Shown piece by piece: positions 53,253 to 63,442 of a DNA stretch of 64,000 bases. The stretch's first letter is position 1; the number at the start of each line of letters is the position of its first letter. The position numbers and the translations under genes were made by a program. This DNA comes from Prorocentrum cordatum (Eukaryota > Sar > Dinophyceae > Prorocentrales > Prorocentraceae), in NCBI GenBank assembly GCA_963575745.1, contig CAUYUJ010016910.1:1-64000 (forward strand), written 5' to 3'. The notes under the pieces were generated by a model, which was given only the letters and a program-made list of their open reading frames with translations, was not told where the DNA came from and did no database searches.

Positions 53253-56200
53253 TCAGGGGAGAAGAGGACGAGGGAGATTTTCGAGAGCGTCCGCAGCCTG
53301 GGCGACCTGGTCCAAATCGCAGAGGTCAATCCCCGCAGCGGGGAAGAGAGGGGGAGTGGGGCGATCGGTGTTTTCCCACACAACCCAGGTGGTGACCGTA
53401 TGATCACCAGCGCGATTGAGGGCGCTGGCCCAAAAGACCCCTAACGTGGCTAGGCGGTCAGCCGCTTTATTGAGCCGTCGTCGCACTGCCTGCCAAGTGA
53501 GGGCCCATCCCGAACCGCTGGCCTGCCTAAGGGTAAAGTCCATCTGTTGTGCGAGGTGGAGCCGCCGATAGCGACCTGTGCCGGCCCCGTATCGCATGGC
53601 GGCAAGGTTGTCCCCGACCACCCTGGCGCCCCGGAGCGCGTCTTCAACGTGTGGGGGCAGGGCGAGACCGGCTCTGCACCCCGAGGCCTCGGCCGTCTGC
53701 GCATTGTCACAACCTGGGAGGGCCACCACAGCGACCGCCACGACGCGCGGGTAGCCACGGCGTGGGTCATGTCGCCAGAGAACAGCCGCCGCCCCAGAGA
53801 CCTTGTCTCCTTCTCCGATCCGACGAGCCCCTCCGTCGAACGCGAGCTCGTAAGGCCATTGGGCAGAGTCGGCGGCGGGGAGCGGGGAGTCTCTGACCGT
53901 GATTTCCTCGCCACTGTCCATGCCCCTGCCAGCTCTGAGCACCAGGGTGTGTTGGTCACAGAGCCTACAATAAGTTCTGGTCCAAAGGGCGCTGGGATTC
54001 CTGTCCGTCCTGGGGCATGGAAACCAGCCCTGCCCCGGGGTCATCCAGCCCGCTCTGGGGTCACCGGCTTGGAGGACTGCGAGCCTATCGCCACTAGGTG
54101 TGGCTCTCGTGGTGACAGGTAGGCGCCGAATTTCCCCTCCGGCGCGTGGTGCTTGCCTGCCCTGGCGAGGTCCGGCGGCGCCGCAGACGCGCCGTAAGCG
54201 CGGCCCTTGGGGGTTGCACAGCTGGCAAACGTCGAGCATAGGGGCCCAGACTGCGGTTTCGTCAGCCGGGGCGACGGGAGGCTGCCCTTCATGCCAGTCA
54301 TCATCAGCTTCGTCGTCGCCCTGAACGTCGGTGTCGGGGACAACGATACCCTGGACAATGAGTCTGGCGGCCTCCTCCGCACCCAGGGGGGCGCAGTCCA
54401 AATTCACGCAGTACCTGAATGAGACCTGGTGCAAAAGCCGACAGACTAACCTCTGATGTTGACCCAGAGTGCACATCGCCGTGGCCAGGTCCCTGGGATG
54501 GTCCGGGGCTCTGGTTCTTTCCCAGGCCAGGGCGGCCGCGGGGCACCAGCACCACACGTGCTCGGTTGTGGCTTCTCCAAGGCCGCAGAGTGGACAGACT
54601 CCGTAGAGCCCTTGCCGCATAGGGACCTGGATGCTAGCGTGGCGTCTTCTACGCTCGGCCGCTAGGGCGCGAAGTTCTTCGGGGAGGGCGTCGTCGTCCA
54701 GAAGGGGCCAGAGCGCGGCCTCACCCGTCCAGGTCCTAAGGCAGGTGTCACGCCAGGCCTGTCCATCGCCCCGCTGTCCCGCAATGAGCCAACCTCTCTT
54801 GGCGGGTCTACTGGCGGGGGATCCTGTCGGCAACGCCTCGCCGCCGTGCGGAGCCGGGCAGGCCGTTGGCCAGAAGCCGGAGGACGTGGCGCGCCTCGGT
54901 GAAGGAAGCACAGTGTTGCAGAAGGGACCATTCAGCGCCATCTGTCTGTGCCCACCTGCGTTCGTCACTGGTTGCGGCGAACCATTTGTCCACGATGTGT
55001 CCATGTAGCTGCGACCAAGCCGCGACGTAGACCACCCGACCGAAGTAGCGAGCACGCAATCGGGCAGGCTCCCTCATCGTTCGGTTGAATAAGTCGGCTG
55101 CCCTGGAGTCAGTCAGAACCTTGGAGCCGGGTCTAAAGGGCCCTTGCCACGGCGGAAATTCCCGGGCCCATTTCCCGAGTTTGTTCCACCTCCTTCCGGC
55201 CTTCTGTCGTGACTGGGGCGGGCCATCAAGGTCGTGGGCTCTGGCTGCAATCGCGCGCGCGGTGGCAACATGGCACTTGGGGCAGCCAGGGACCTGAAAC
55301 CGAATGCCCAGGCCAGTGAGAATGTCGTCGGGAATCCACGAGGCCGAGGCCAGGCCGAGAGCAACCCTAAGGTGACCACGCAGTGCCCTCTCCTGAACGG
55401 CATCGGAGAGAGAGAGTAGTGCGAGGGGTAGGGGATGAGCGCAATCAGATATGCATTCCAGGCAAGGGCGGTCTTGTTCGGCGACACGTTGGCCAAGTGT
55501 AGGGCCATGGCTCTGTCCCGGAGTTTGGGAAGCGGTTTGCCCCAGGTGCCAGCAACGAGGGCATCGAGTTGTCCTCGGGCCACGGCGCCCCCGGGCGGTA
55601 AAGCCTCTCCTTCGGCCGCCCGAGATACGACGCAGGCGCCGAGGTAGGGCCACTGGGGCATCACAGCGGATGCGCCGAAGGGAGTGTAATCCATGGCACA
55701 TCTCCACCACTCATGGTTGCTGGCTGGGACCAGGGCCGTTTTGAAATTGCACCTGCAAGGGCAGGACCATGGGGTGCACTGAGCGGCGGCGTCTGGTCCT
55801 CCGACCCGGCTGATCATGTCCAATATGAGTGTATCCGGAAGGCCGGTGACCCTCGTCGTGGCGCCATTGTCAGTGAAATCCACGGGGGCAGTGGCCAGGA
55901 GTTGCCTGGCGTTGATCCTGCTCGGCGCCTCGACTCCTCTGCACTTGTGGGCCTCAACCAGGAGTCCCGCAGCCCTTGCAAGCCACGGCAGAGCAATGCT
56001 TGAGCTGTGGCGCCTAGCAGCGCAGCCAGGTCGTCCACGTACGTCGGGTCGTCCGACCCCGTGATGTTTTCAAGGGCGCAGATGAGGGGGTCGTAGCCCA
56101 GGCACCAAAGGAGCGGGGAGGAAGTGCCCCCCATTCCGATGGAGCGAAGGAGCCTCCTTATCCTGCTCTTATACTTTCCTTTGCAGGTGCGCACGCTTCT

Positions 56201-56912
56201 GCAGCTGACCAGGGCGTCCACTGAGTGAAGAAGCCAGCTGGGGAGTTGCCATCGATCCGTCAACTGCCCCATCCACTGCATGGATATACGCTCAAAGGCT
56301 TTGCTTTGGTCGCAGAAGAGGACGGCCGTGCTGGGGGCTGGGCCCAGGGCTCGAGCAGCGCATTGTATGTACTGGTCCACGGCCACCTGGTGCTCGCCGA
56401 GCAGGGCTGCCCACATTGGCCCAGGTTCGGTGTCGGGCGCCGGGTCCAGGGCAAGGTGGTTAGTGGCAGCTGTGATGTTGGGACCACACTGCCCCCCTCG
56501 CTTGGCCGCTTGATTAGGGCTGAGTCTGGGCTCGATCACCGGACCTAGCTGGTCAGCAATGGTCGCGCCGTGAAGTCTCCGTAGGCAGGTGGGGAGCTGC
56601 AAGGGTCGCATGTCGTTTGGCATTTCGGCAGCGGCCTTTTGCCAATCCAGACCAGCAAATCGATGGAAGGGCCTAGGGCCAGGTCGATAAGATCCGGGTT
56701 CAGGTCAGCAGCATACCAGGCCTGCGCGAGCAGGCAGGCAACGAAGCGGGCCCCAGGGTGGCACAGTTCATGCGGTTCCCCATCCACCCCAGGAGCACTA
56801 CCACTTGGGCCCAGGACGAGAGAGGCAATCCTGCCCCACTGCGGGTTGGGGGAGTCCGGGAACTGCCCGAGCTCTTTGTGCCGGAAATATTCGTCGAGGA
56901 TTCGGTCCGCGG
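53253..56912 (-). pseudogene. LINE reverse transcriptase, finger and RNase H, frame-broken
   Basis: Coding resumes after the insert with ADRILDEYFRHKELGQFPDS. Shift near 56,640 enters the RT frame: motif A LFCDQSKAFERIS (Asp at about 56,311), motif B IGMGGTSSPLLW and motif C TYVDDLAAL (YVDD at 56,041-56,030). Further shifts near 55,980, 55,410 and 54,850 are needed to follow the thumb-like and linker parts (LLVEAHKCRGVEAP; YLGACVVSRA; ALRGHLRVALGLASASWIPD). A CPLCG...TTEHVWCWCP finger is at 54,596-54,540. RNase H lies at about 53,849-53,440, with ELAFDGGARR, TAEASGCRAG, VVGDN and NKAADRLA giving the Asp-Glu-Asp set plus the Asn/Asp block. The enzyme copies the element's RNA at the nicked target. 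This copy is inactive unless the shifts are assembly errors. Confidence 0.85.
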
Positions 56913-57074
56913 CTGGGGGAAGGGGGTAAGGGTGGTATCTTTGTGTAGGTGGCTTGTGTGTGTTTCCTGGTTTCTCATTTCCCTCTGCTGTCTCCCTCTC
57001 TCTCTCTCTCTCTCTCTCTCCCTCTCGTTCTTTCTGTCTGTATTAGTTTTTCGTGTGCTTTTGATTGGATTTCA

Positions 57075-57325
57075 ATGAAAGGAGAGCGGAGCCCAGATCC
57101 AGAGGATTTCTATTTGGATTCTAAGTAGATTCCAATTGGATTTCAATAGAAATGGAATGGATTCCGCATCCAGAAGATTCTATTGAAATCCAATGAGATT
57201 TCAACAGGATTTCAATCGAAAGAAAACGGGTCCCAGGTCCAGAGGATTTCTATTTGGATTCTAATTAGATTCCAATTGGAATTCAATAGAAATGGGATGG
57301 ATTCCGCATCCAGAAGGTTTTATTG
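57075..57325. repeat. 140-bp tandem repeat, two copies
   Basis: AGAGGATTTCTATTTGGATT recurs at 57,101 and 57,241, with the surrounding 100 bp or more similar. Both copies contain short ATTGGATTTCAAT-like palindromic phrases. Confidence 0.8.
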
Positions 57326-57329
57326 AAAT

Positions 57330-58240
57330 CAATAAAAACGCTGTGTTTTCCAATACTTCTAATTATTTCCAATATTTTCAAATAAAAGCGCTGTGTTTTC
57401 AAATTTTCCAATGTTTTTCAAGGTTTCGGGTACGGCAACGCTGTGTTTTCCAGTTTTTTATTTAAAAATCAATAAAAACGCTGCGTTTTCCAATTATTTC
57501 AATGAAAAATCAATAATACACTGTGTTTTCCAATTTTTTTAATCGAAAATCAATAAAAACGCTGTGTATTCCAATATTTTAATTAAAAACTCAATAAAAA
57601 CAGTGCGTTTTCCAATTATTTTAATGAAAAATCAATAAAAACTATATGTGTTCCAATCTTTTTCAACAAAAATAATTAAAAACACTTTGTTTTCCAATTA
57701 TGTTAATGGAAAATCAATAATAACGTTTTTTTTTTATTTTTTTAATAAATAAAAACGCTGTGTTTTCTAATTTTTTAATTGAAAATCAATAAAAACGCTG
57801 TGTTTTTTTTAAAACTTTGTTTGTTAAAAAATAAATGAAAACGCTGTGTTTTCCAATTATTTTAATGAAAAATCAATAAAAACGCTATGTTTTACAATCT
57901 TTTTTGCCAAAAATTAATGAAAACATTGTGTTTTCCAATAATTCCAATTATTTTCAATATGTTCAAATAAAAACATTGTGTTTTCCAATTTTCCAATATT
58001 TTTCAAGCTTTTCCAGCAAGGATCGCGCGTCGCCCCGTTGCCGTACCCGAAACCTTGAAAAAAAAACATTGGAAAATTGGAAAACACAGCGTTTTTATTT
58101 GAAAATATTGGAAATAATTGGAATCATTGGAAAACACAGCGTTTTTATTGATTTTCGATTAAAAAGATTGGAAAACACATAGTTTTTATTTACTTTTGAA
58201 CAATAATATTGAAAAACACATCGTTTTCATTGTTTTTTAA
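57330..58240. repeat. AACGCTGTGTTTTCCAATT repeats with long inverted arms
   Basis: Units of about 60-70 bp contain AACGCTGTGTTTTCCAATT followed by AATCAATAA. The orientation flips near 58,030, after which GGAAAACACAGCG is read. Arms 57,340-57,440 and about 58,037-58,140 are near-complementary over roughly 100 bp, including GGTTTCGGGTACGGCAA against TTGCCGTACCCGAAACC. Confidence 0.85.
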
Positions 58241-58885
58241 TGTCTTCACATAGAACCCAAAGGAATATCATAAAAAATCCATAAATACATGCAATAATAA
58301 TTTGTGCGCACGCTTACGCCTTGAAGCGGTTCTAATGCGTTTCCCACATGTTTCCACACTTCTGGCGCATCTGTGGCGCCGCTGTTTTTTCTGGCATTTC
58401 GTGTTTTCACACAGAATCCAAAAGAATCTGAATGAAAAACCAAAACTTCATGAAGTAATGATGTGTTCGCACGGTTACGCCTTCAAGCGTTTCTAATGCG
58501 CTTCCCATATGTTCTCACACTTCTCGCGCATTTGTGGCGCCGCTGTTTTTTTTTTCTCGCACGCATTGCTCTCACACAGAATCCCAAAGAATATTATTAA
58601 AATCTGTAAATACATTAAGTAATAGTGTGTGCGCACGATTACGCCTTGAAGCGGTTCTAATGCGTTTCCCATATGTTTCCACACTTCTGGCGCATCTGTG
58701 GCGCCGCTGTTTTTTCTGGCATTTCGTGTTTTCACACAGAATCCCAAATAATCTTACTATAAGCAATAGATACATGAAGTAATAGTGTGTTCGCACGTTT
58801 ACGCCGTCAAGCGTTTCTAATGCGTTTCCCATATGTTTCCACACTTATAGCGCATCTGTGGCGCCGCTGTTTTTTCTCGCATTTA
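58241..58885. repeat. 161-bp tandem repeats with 323-bp higher-order period
   Basis: Four units start with CGCCTTGAAGCG-type phrases at about 58,318, 58,479, 58,641 and 58,802. Units 1 and 3 share CTTGAAGCGGTTC; units 2 and 4 share TCAAGCGTTTC. The repeat of the pair is therefore about 323 bp. Each ends in GGCGCCGCTGTTTTTT. Confidence 0.85.
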
Positions 58886-58977
58886 TTGATTTACACAGCT
58901 CCCCCGAGAGTCTTAGCTTCCCTGCGACAAGGCGCAGAGGGCCACAATGAAGCCCAAGGGGGCGTGGCAAGAACGGC

Positions 58978-59060
58978 AGAGAGAGAGAGAGAGAGCGAGA
59001 GAAGGAGAGAGAGAGAGAGAGAGAGGGAGAGAGGGAGGGAGGGAGAGAAGAGAGAGGAAG
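58978..59060. repeat. (GA)n tract inside the insert
   Basis: GA-rich microsatellite near the right end of the 2.35-kb insert. An AC tract follows up to the inverted repeat. Confidence 0.9.
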
Positions 59061-59266
59061 GGATAGGGATGGACGTGATTATAAATTATAATGACGATGA
59101 CGACGAGGAGGGAAGAGGAGGAATACTACTTTTTAGTAGACACACACACAAAGCGCAACCGCGCGACCCCAGATACAGGAAACGAGAAAGGCAATGATAA
59201 AGCTGGAGACACACACACACAAGAACACACACACACAAGCCACCTACACAAAGATACCACCCCCAC

Positions 59267-60994
59267 GGGGGAAGGGGGGGGGCAGTTTGCCAAATATGGC
59301 TACGGCTCCGCCAGAGGACGTCGTCGACTTCCTTCGTACGCTCATTCCATCTCCCATCAGTGTCACGCACACCAAGAATGGCGTGCGTTTTGACGAAGAT
59401 CTCTCGGCCCGTGCGGTAATGCGAGGCGAGGGCGGGGCGCTCGACGCCGGGGCCCCTCTGTGCGGGGGTGAGCCGGGCCGCCCGCCTCTGAGCGGTGTCG
59501 TTGTCCCACTTTCTCAACCAGGTGGCGGCCTGTTGGGGGGTCAGGTCGTTGCCGTCCCAATCATACTCGGCTAGCCAGGCCGCGAGTGTCCCCACAGGGC
59601 GTGTGCTGGATTCGGATCTCGCCGCTGCAGCGAGGAGAGTACCTGGAGAGCGGTTGGTCTTGTTCCTGCGCCACTTCCTCCACCAGTCCTGGATGGCCGC
59701 CGACATGGCGTGACGACCAAGAGTGAGTAGTGCAGGAAAGAGGGGGACAGTGTGGTCGTCCACCAGGGGAGGGGGCGGAGGCGGAGCTGATGGCTCCTGC
59801 TCCATTTCTCCTTCACCATCATCGTTGTCCCTGTGTCTCGCTGGGAATTGGCCCGGGGCCGCCGGGCGGACCCAGTCGGCGGGCTGCAGGAGCCCGGTCA
59901 GGTCGACGTCGGGCAGTCCGAAGGCACGCTCGAGGAACGTGTAGATGGCTCTTAGCTCTGCGTGCGCCTCGTCCGGCAGAAGGCGCAAGTCACCAGCCCG
60001 CATGGTGTTGTCTCTGCGTGTTCTGGGGGCGCCCTAAGGCCCCAGGTACATGATAGCGTGGTCCGAAACGGACGGTTTCCATGCCTTCCTGACTCCATAT
60101 GCCCCAAGCTGTCGGTAAGGACACGCGACGATGTCGATTTGCGACTCGTTGTCTGCGTCGACCCTCGTGGGGCCGTCGCAGTGGCAGATGCAAGATCCTG
60201 TCTGGGCGAGCAGATCGGTGAGAGCCGCGGCGTCGTCGGTTTCGCCTTCCCTGGGGTTGTCAACCTGTATGTTCACGTCACCGCCCCAGTAGGCGGGGGT
60301 GTCATCCCATCTCTCGATGGCCTGGCGGATGGCATCTATGGTTTCGGTCTTCCTAGACGGCGGGAGATACACCGACACCGGGCGGTAGACGTTTTCACCT
60401 TGTCCAATCGTGGCAGCAACGGCGCACCCAGGGACAAGATCCTCGGAACGAATAAGCGCAGCACCGTGCGGGATGAGGATCGCCACCCCGCCGGCGCGGC
60501 CTCCGGCCGGTCCTATGTAGGCAGGCGATGGTATAAGCGTGCGAGCGTGGAACATATGGTGGACCAGACAGCCGCTTCATGCTCAGTCCAGTGGGTCTCC
60601 TGAATGAGCTCAATTCTCCTGTTGGTGGTCAGCTGCGTCAGAAAAGCGTGCTTGATCATGTTCTTGTGTGCTGTCGTACTCTTGAGGTATCTGACGTTCC
60701 AGCAGCCAAGTTTTAGCGTACCGGGCTGCGTGGCACTAGCTATTTCGTCGACAAGGCTCTGTAGAGACCGGTCCCCGCACATGTCCGCCCATGTGGGATT
60801 GGCCCAGGCGGTGGCGTGCAGGTAGGCCCAGAGGGACCGTGGCCGCCTGACGGTATAGTTGCAGCGCGGTGCTAGGGCACGACCCAGGGATGAGCAGGCG
60901 GCTTGCCACGCTCTAGTTCTCGCCCCCGGTACGAGGTTCGTGGTCGGGGGGGGCCCAAGGGCGCGATAAAGCGGCCCTGGGTCCTCAGGCGAGT
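59267..60994 (-). pseudogene. LINE APE-type endonuclease and linker, frame-broken
   Basis: Frame 61,196-60,513 overlaps the end of the methyltransferase ORF and carries TLKLGCWNVRYL (about 60,719 down) and LIQETHW, the Asn and Glu motifs of exonuclease-endonuclease-phosphatase enzymes. After a one-base shift near 60,550, frame 60,555-60,034 continues with GGVAILIP, VYLPPS, WGGDVNIQ, SQIDIV and SDHAIM, supplying the remaining Asp/Asn and SDH motifs. A TAG at 60,034-60,036 is followed in the same frame by the linker (MRAGDLRLLPDEAHAELRAI to 59,267), ending VLWRSRSHIWQTAPP before the 2.35-kb insert. The enzyme nicks target DNA to prime reverse transcription. This copy needs one frameshift and one stop removed to be intact. 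Confidence 0.8.
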
Positions 60995-63442
60995 CTAGGG
61001 GAACGGCGGTCCGGGCGGGAAGTACTGCTGCCGCTGCATTGTTCGTAGTATGTCGTCTGGAAAAGGGGTTTCCGCGAGGGGTGCCCATGGGCAGTTTCTG
61101 CCCGCGAAGCTGCGCGTCTGTCTCCATGCAGCCCACACGTGCCTCTCGGTCGGTGCTGTGTGCTGCTGTCCAGGCATGGGTTCGTCCCGGCTCCATGCTA
61201 GGATGGCAGACACGAGTCTACGTTGGAGGCACCTTGGGTCGTAGTGGATGCCTACGGCGTCGTAAAGCATTCTCCCACTGATGGCTAAGGACCGGTAGTA
61301 GGACCCAAGTCCCACTGCTCGAGCACGCTCCTCGGGGGATGGGATTCGGAGTCCATGCTCTCTTCCATGAGCAAGCAGCCATCTTGCCCAGGCCTTGACT
61401 TTTCCTTCGCTGGCAAGGCTCTCCCGCTCTCTGCCTTGAAAGACGAGTGCCAGTCCCTCAGTGCACCCCTGGAAGCGCTGCTCGGCTCCTGTCTCAGCGA
61501 GTATTTTCTTAATGCCATTCCTGGTGTCGGTGAGAGTGCGGAGGAGCCACCTGTAGCTGCTGTCTTCGCTGTACAGGAGGCACAGCGGGTGCGTCTGGTA
61601 GCTGCTCGGGGCTATGGCTTCAGGGGCACCCGCTGGAGCTCTGGACTGGGTCCACGTGGGGATGCGTCCGTCTGGGCGGTATGTCCACCGTCTTTCCCAG
61701 GGACTCGGGAGTCTGGGATACGTAATGGTGTCTTCGGCGGGGGGGCAATTGCTGAGCCAGAGGCGGTCTCTTGGGCTAGCCACCGAGGAGGCAGCATCGA
61801 GGCGTACCGCCCAGTCGAGCGGTATCTCTCCCAGGGCTGTACACATCGCCTGCTTGTGTGCCGCTTGCATCGTGGCCACGCTTTCGCAGCGCACTAGCGC
61901 GCGGATGTCCGGCCGCACCCTGCGCGCGATGATCCAAAGGAGCGGGACGACGAAGAAGTGTACCGACTGGGAACCGGCTAGTCCATCCAATCCTCCGTGT
62001 TGGCTCGCTGAGGACAGGTTCGTGCATGGAAATCCAGCAATGATGACGATGAGGCTTCCAGGGTCGAGGGTTCTCAAGTGACTGGTCCAGGAATTATGAT
62101 CTTCTTCTCCCCTCAGCAGGTCCCAGACGTCTACCCCCAGTCTCTCGTGTGGAGGACCTCCATCAAAGAGTGCAGCATTGTCGCGGCCCCAGCGCCTCTC
62201 CACGCGAGAAGCGGCTTCTTCGTTAATTTCGACAAAGGTGGAAGACCTGAATCGTGGAACGGTGGCGACCTTCGCCATGAGGTCTCCGATCGCGAGTCTT
62301 GCCAGTCCCCATCCGTCGAAGAGTGAGACTAGGTGGAGGCTTGGGCCTGTGTCCGCACGCGGGTTCGGTCTCGGGTCTACAACTCGAGCTCTCGCCTGCT
62401 GCGTGAAATCGAGTGTCCAGTCGTCGCCTTGTCCAGGGCCGACACATGTATCGAGCCTGAGGTGTCCCGAGATATCCCAGGCGTCGTCGGTGGGGCAGAG
62501 GGAGACTAGGCCGTCCTGCTGAAGAGTCCGGAGCGTGCCGATGATCTGCGTGTCATCCAGACCTGCAATCTGATACGCCGCCACCGCAGTGTCTGCAGGG
62601 GCAACTGGGGAGAGACCCGTCCGTTCATCCCTGTGGCGCTCCCAAACCTGTTGGAGCACGTCGGCGGGCTGGGGAGCCGCGGTGGCCTCGTCTGGTGTGA
62701 ATCCCGCTGGTCGGGGCCGCGCACTGCGTGTTTGGCCGTCCTCTGCACTTGCTGGCCCCGATGCCTGTCTGGCGGTGCCGCGGCCTGCAACAGCGGGGGG
62801 AGCGCCCTCGGCCGCTCGGCGGCTGGTGCTCTCCCAGAGATCGATGAGGGACCTAGAGTTGGGTGTCCTGGTGCCTGGCCTGGTGGATCTTTCTCTGCTG
62901 GTGTTGCCTCCTGGTCTGGCTCGTGGGGTGCCCTGTGGGGTTGTCCGCTGCACCTCGTTTCTCGTCCCCGGGGGAGCTCGGCGGGAAGGGCTTCTGCGTG
63001 CCATGGCGGCAGCAGTGCTGCGCGGCTGAGTTCGGCCACGCCCAGCTGCGGCGGTCTCTGCTGTGCTCTCGCCAGTTGCAGCCGTTGCGCGCGCGGGTCT
63101 GGGCGTGCTGGCACGACGGGCAGTGTTTTCAGTTATGCGGAGGTTCCTTGCGGAGGCCTCTACCGTTTCCCGTGAGACCTGGTCTCTGTCGTCGGAGCAT
63201 GGGGGGCCAGCGCCCGCACGCAGGATGGCGCGGAGCATGCCAGGTGTGAGGTCCTGGAAGGGGGCATCGGGAGCCAATACGCTGTCCGAACGCGCCGCTG
63301 GGCTGCCTGCGAGCTGCCGGAGTTGGGCACAGGCCGCGTCCGCCGTTAGTGCCGCAACGCGTGTGTATTCTTCTACCCATGGGGTTGCGCGTCCCAGGGT
63401 GAGGATAGGTGCTCCAATAGGCGCTGAAGGCGTCTGGTATTC
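60995..63442 (-). CDS. DNMT3-like cytosine-5 DNA methyltransferase (retroelement-encoded)
   Basis: The frame is open from 63,442; numbering here starts at 63,277. Residues 1-240 are Arg/Pro/Thr-rich. The catalytic domain runs from about 312. Motif I is VSLFDGWGLARLA (317-329, SAM binding). Motif II acidic residue is in FVEINEEA (348-355). Motif IV is IIAGFPCTNLS with catalytic Cys418 (codon at about 62,026-62,024). Motif VI variant is CESVATM (464-470; ENV in canonical enzymes). Motif VIII is SPRDRLWLSN (501-510). The C-terminal target-recognition and motif IX-X equivalents lie at 646-695 (EERARAVGLGSYYRSL; GRMLYDAVGI). The RxRxW form resembles DNMT3. All key residues except the VI variant are present. 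The product would methylate cytosine in DNA, perhaps the element's own copies. The first in-frame ATG is at 63,238. Confidence 0.85.
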   Translation of the reverse strand, partial: EYQTPSAPIGAPILTLGRATPWVEEYTRVAALTADAACAQLRQLAGSPAARSDSVLAPDAPFQDLTPGMLRAILRAGAGPPCSDDRDQVSRETVEASARNLRITENTARRASTPRPARATAATGESTAETAAAGRGRTQPRSTAAAMARRSPSRRAPPGTRNEVQRTTPQGTPRARPGGNTSRERSTRPGTRTPNSRSLIDLWESTSRRAAEGAPPAVAGRGTARQASGPASAEDGQTRSARPRPAGFTPDEATAAPQPADVLQQVWERHRDERTGLSPVAPADTAVAAYQIAGLDDTQIIGTLRTLQQDGLVSLCPTDDAWDISGHLRLDTCVGPGQGDDWTLDFTQQARARVVDPRPNPRADTGPSLHLVSLFDGWGLARLAIGDLMAKVATVPRFRSSTFVEINEEAASRVERRWGRDNAALFDGGPPHERLGVDVWDLLRGEEDHNSWTSHLRTLDPGSLIVIIAGFPCTNLSSASQHGGLDGLAGSQSVHFFVVPLLWIIARRVRPDIRALVRCESVATMQAAHKQAMCTALGEIPLDWAVRLDAASSVASPRDRLWLSNCPPAEDTITYPRLPSPWERRWTYRPDGRIPTWTQSRAPAGAPEAIAPSSYQTHPLCLLYSEDSSYRWLLRTLTDTRNGIKKILAETGAEQRFQGCTEGLALVFQGRERESLASEGKVKAWARWLLAHGREHGLRIPSPEERARAVGLGSYYRSLAISGRMLYDAVGIHYDPRCLQRRLVSAILAWSRDEPMPGQQHTAPTERHVWAAWRQTRSFAGRNCPWAPLAETPFPDDILRTMQRQQYFPPGPPFP

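Larger units (their letters stand above)
56913..59266 (-). mobile_element. 2.35-kb introner-like insert with perfect 32-bp inverted repeats
   Basis: The inverted repeats are 56,931-56,962 and 59,230-59,261, identical over 32 bp (core CTTTGTGTAGGTGGCTTGTG). A 12-bp direct repeat, GGGGGAAGGGGG, lies at 56,915-56,926 and 59,267-59,278. On the coding (minus) strand the segment starts GTGGGGG and ends CCCCCTTCCCCCAG, so the duplicated target provides a pyrimidine tract and AG. It splits the LINE between endonuclease linker and RT. The interior is AT-rich, unlike the flanks, and holds tandem repeats and a long inverted repeat but no coding sequence. Exact excision leaves a one-base phase difference, within reach of an indel in the C runs. 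Confidence 0.7.

Noticed and set aside
59286-59310. A spliced-leader-like stretch on the minus strand (CCGTAGCCATATTTGGC).
   Set aside because: It differs from the leader by an inserted base and lies inside the LINE coding segment RSRSHIWQ, which explains it as protein sequence.
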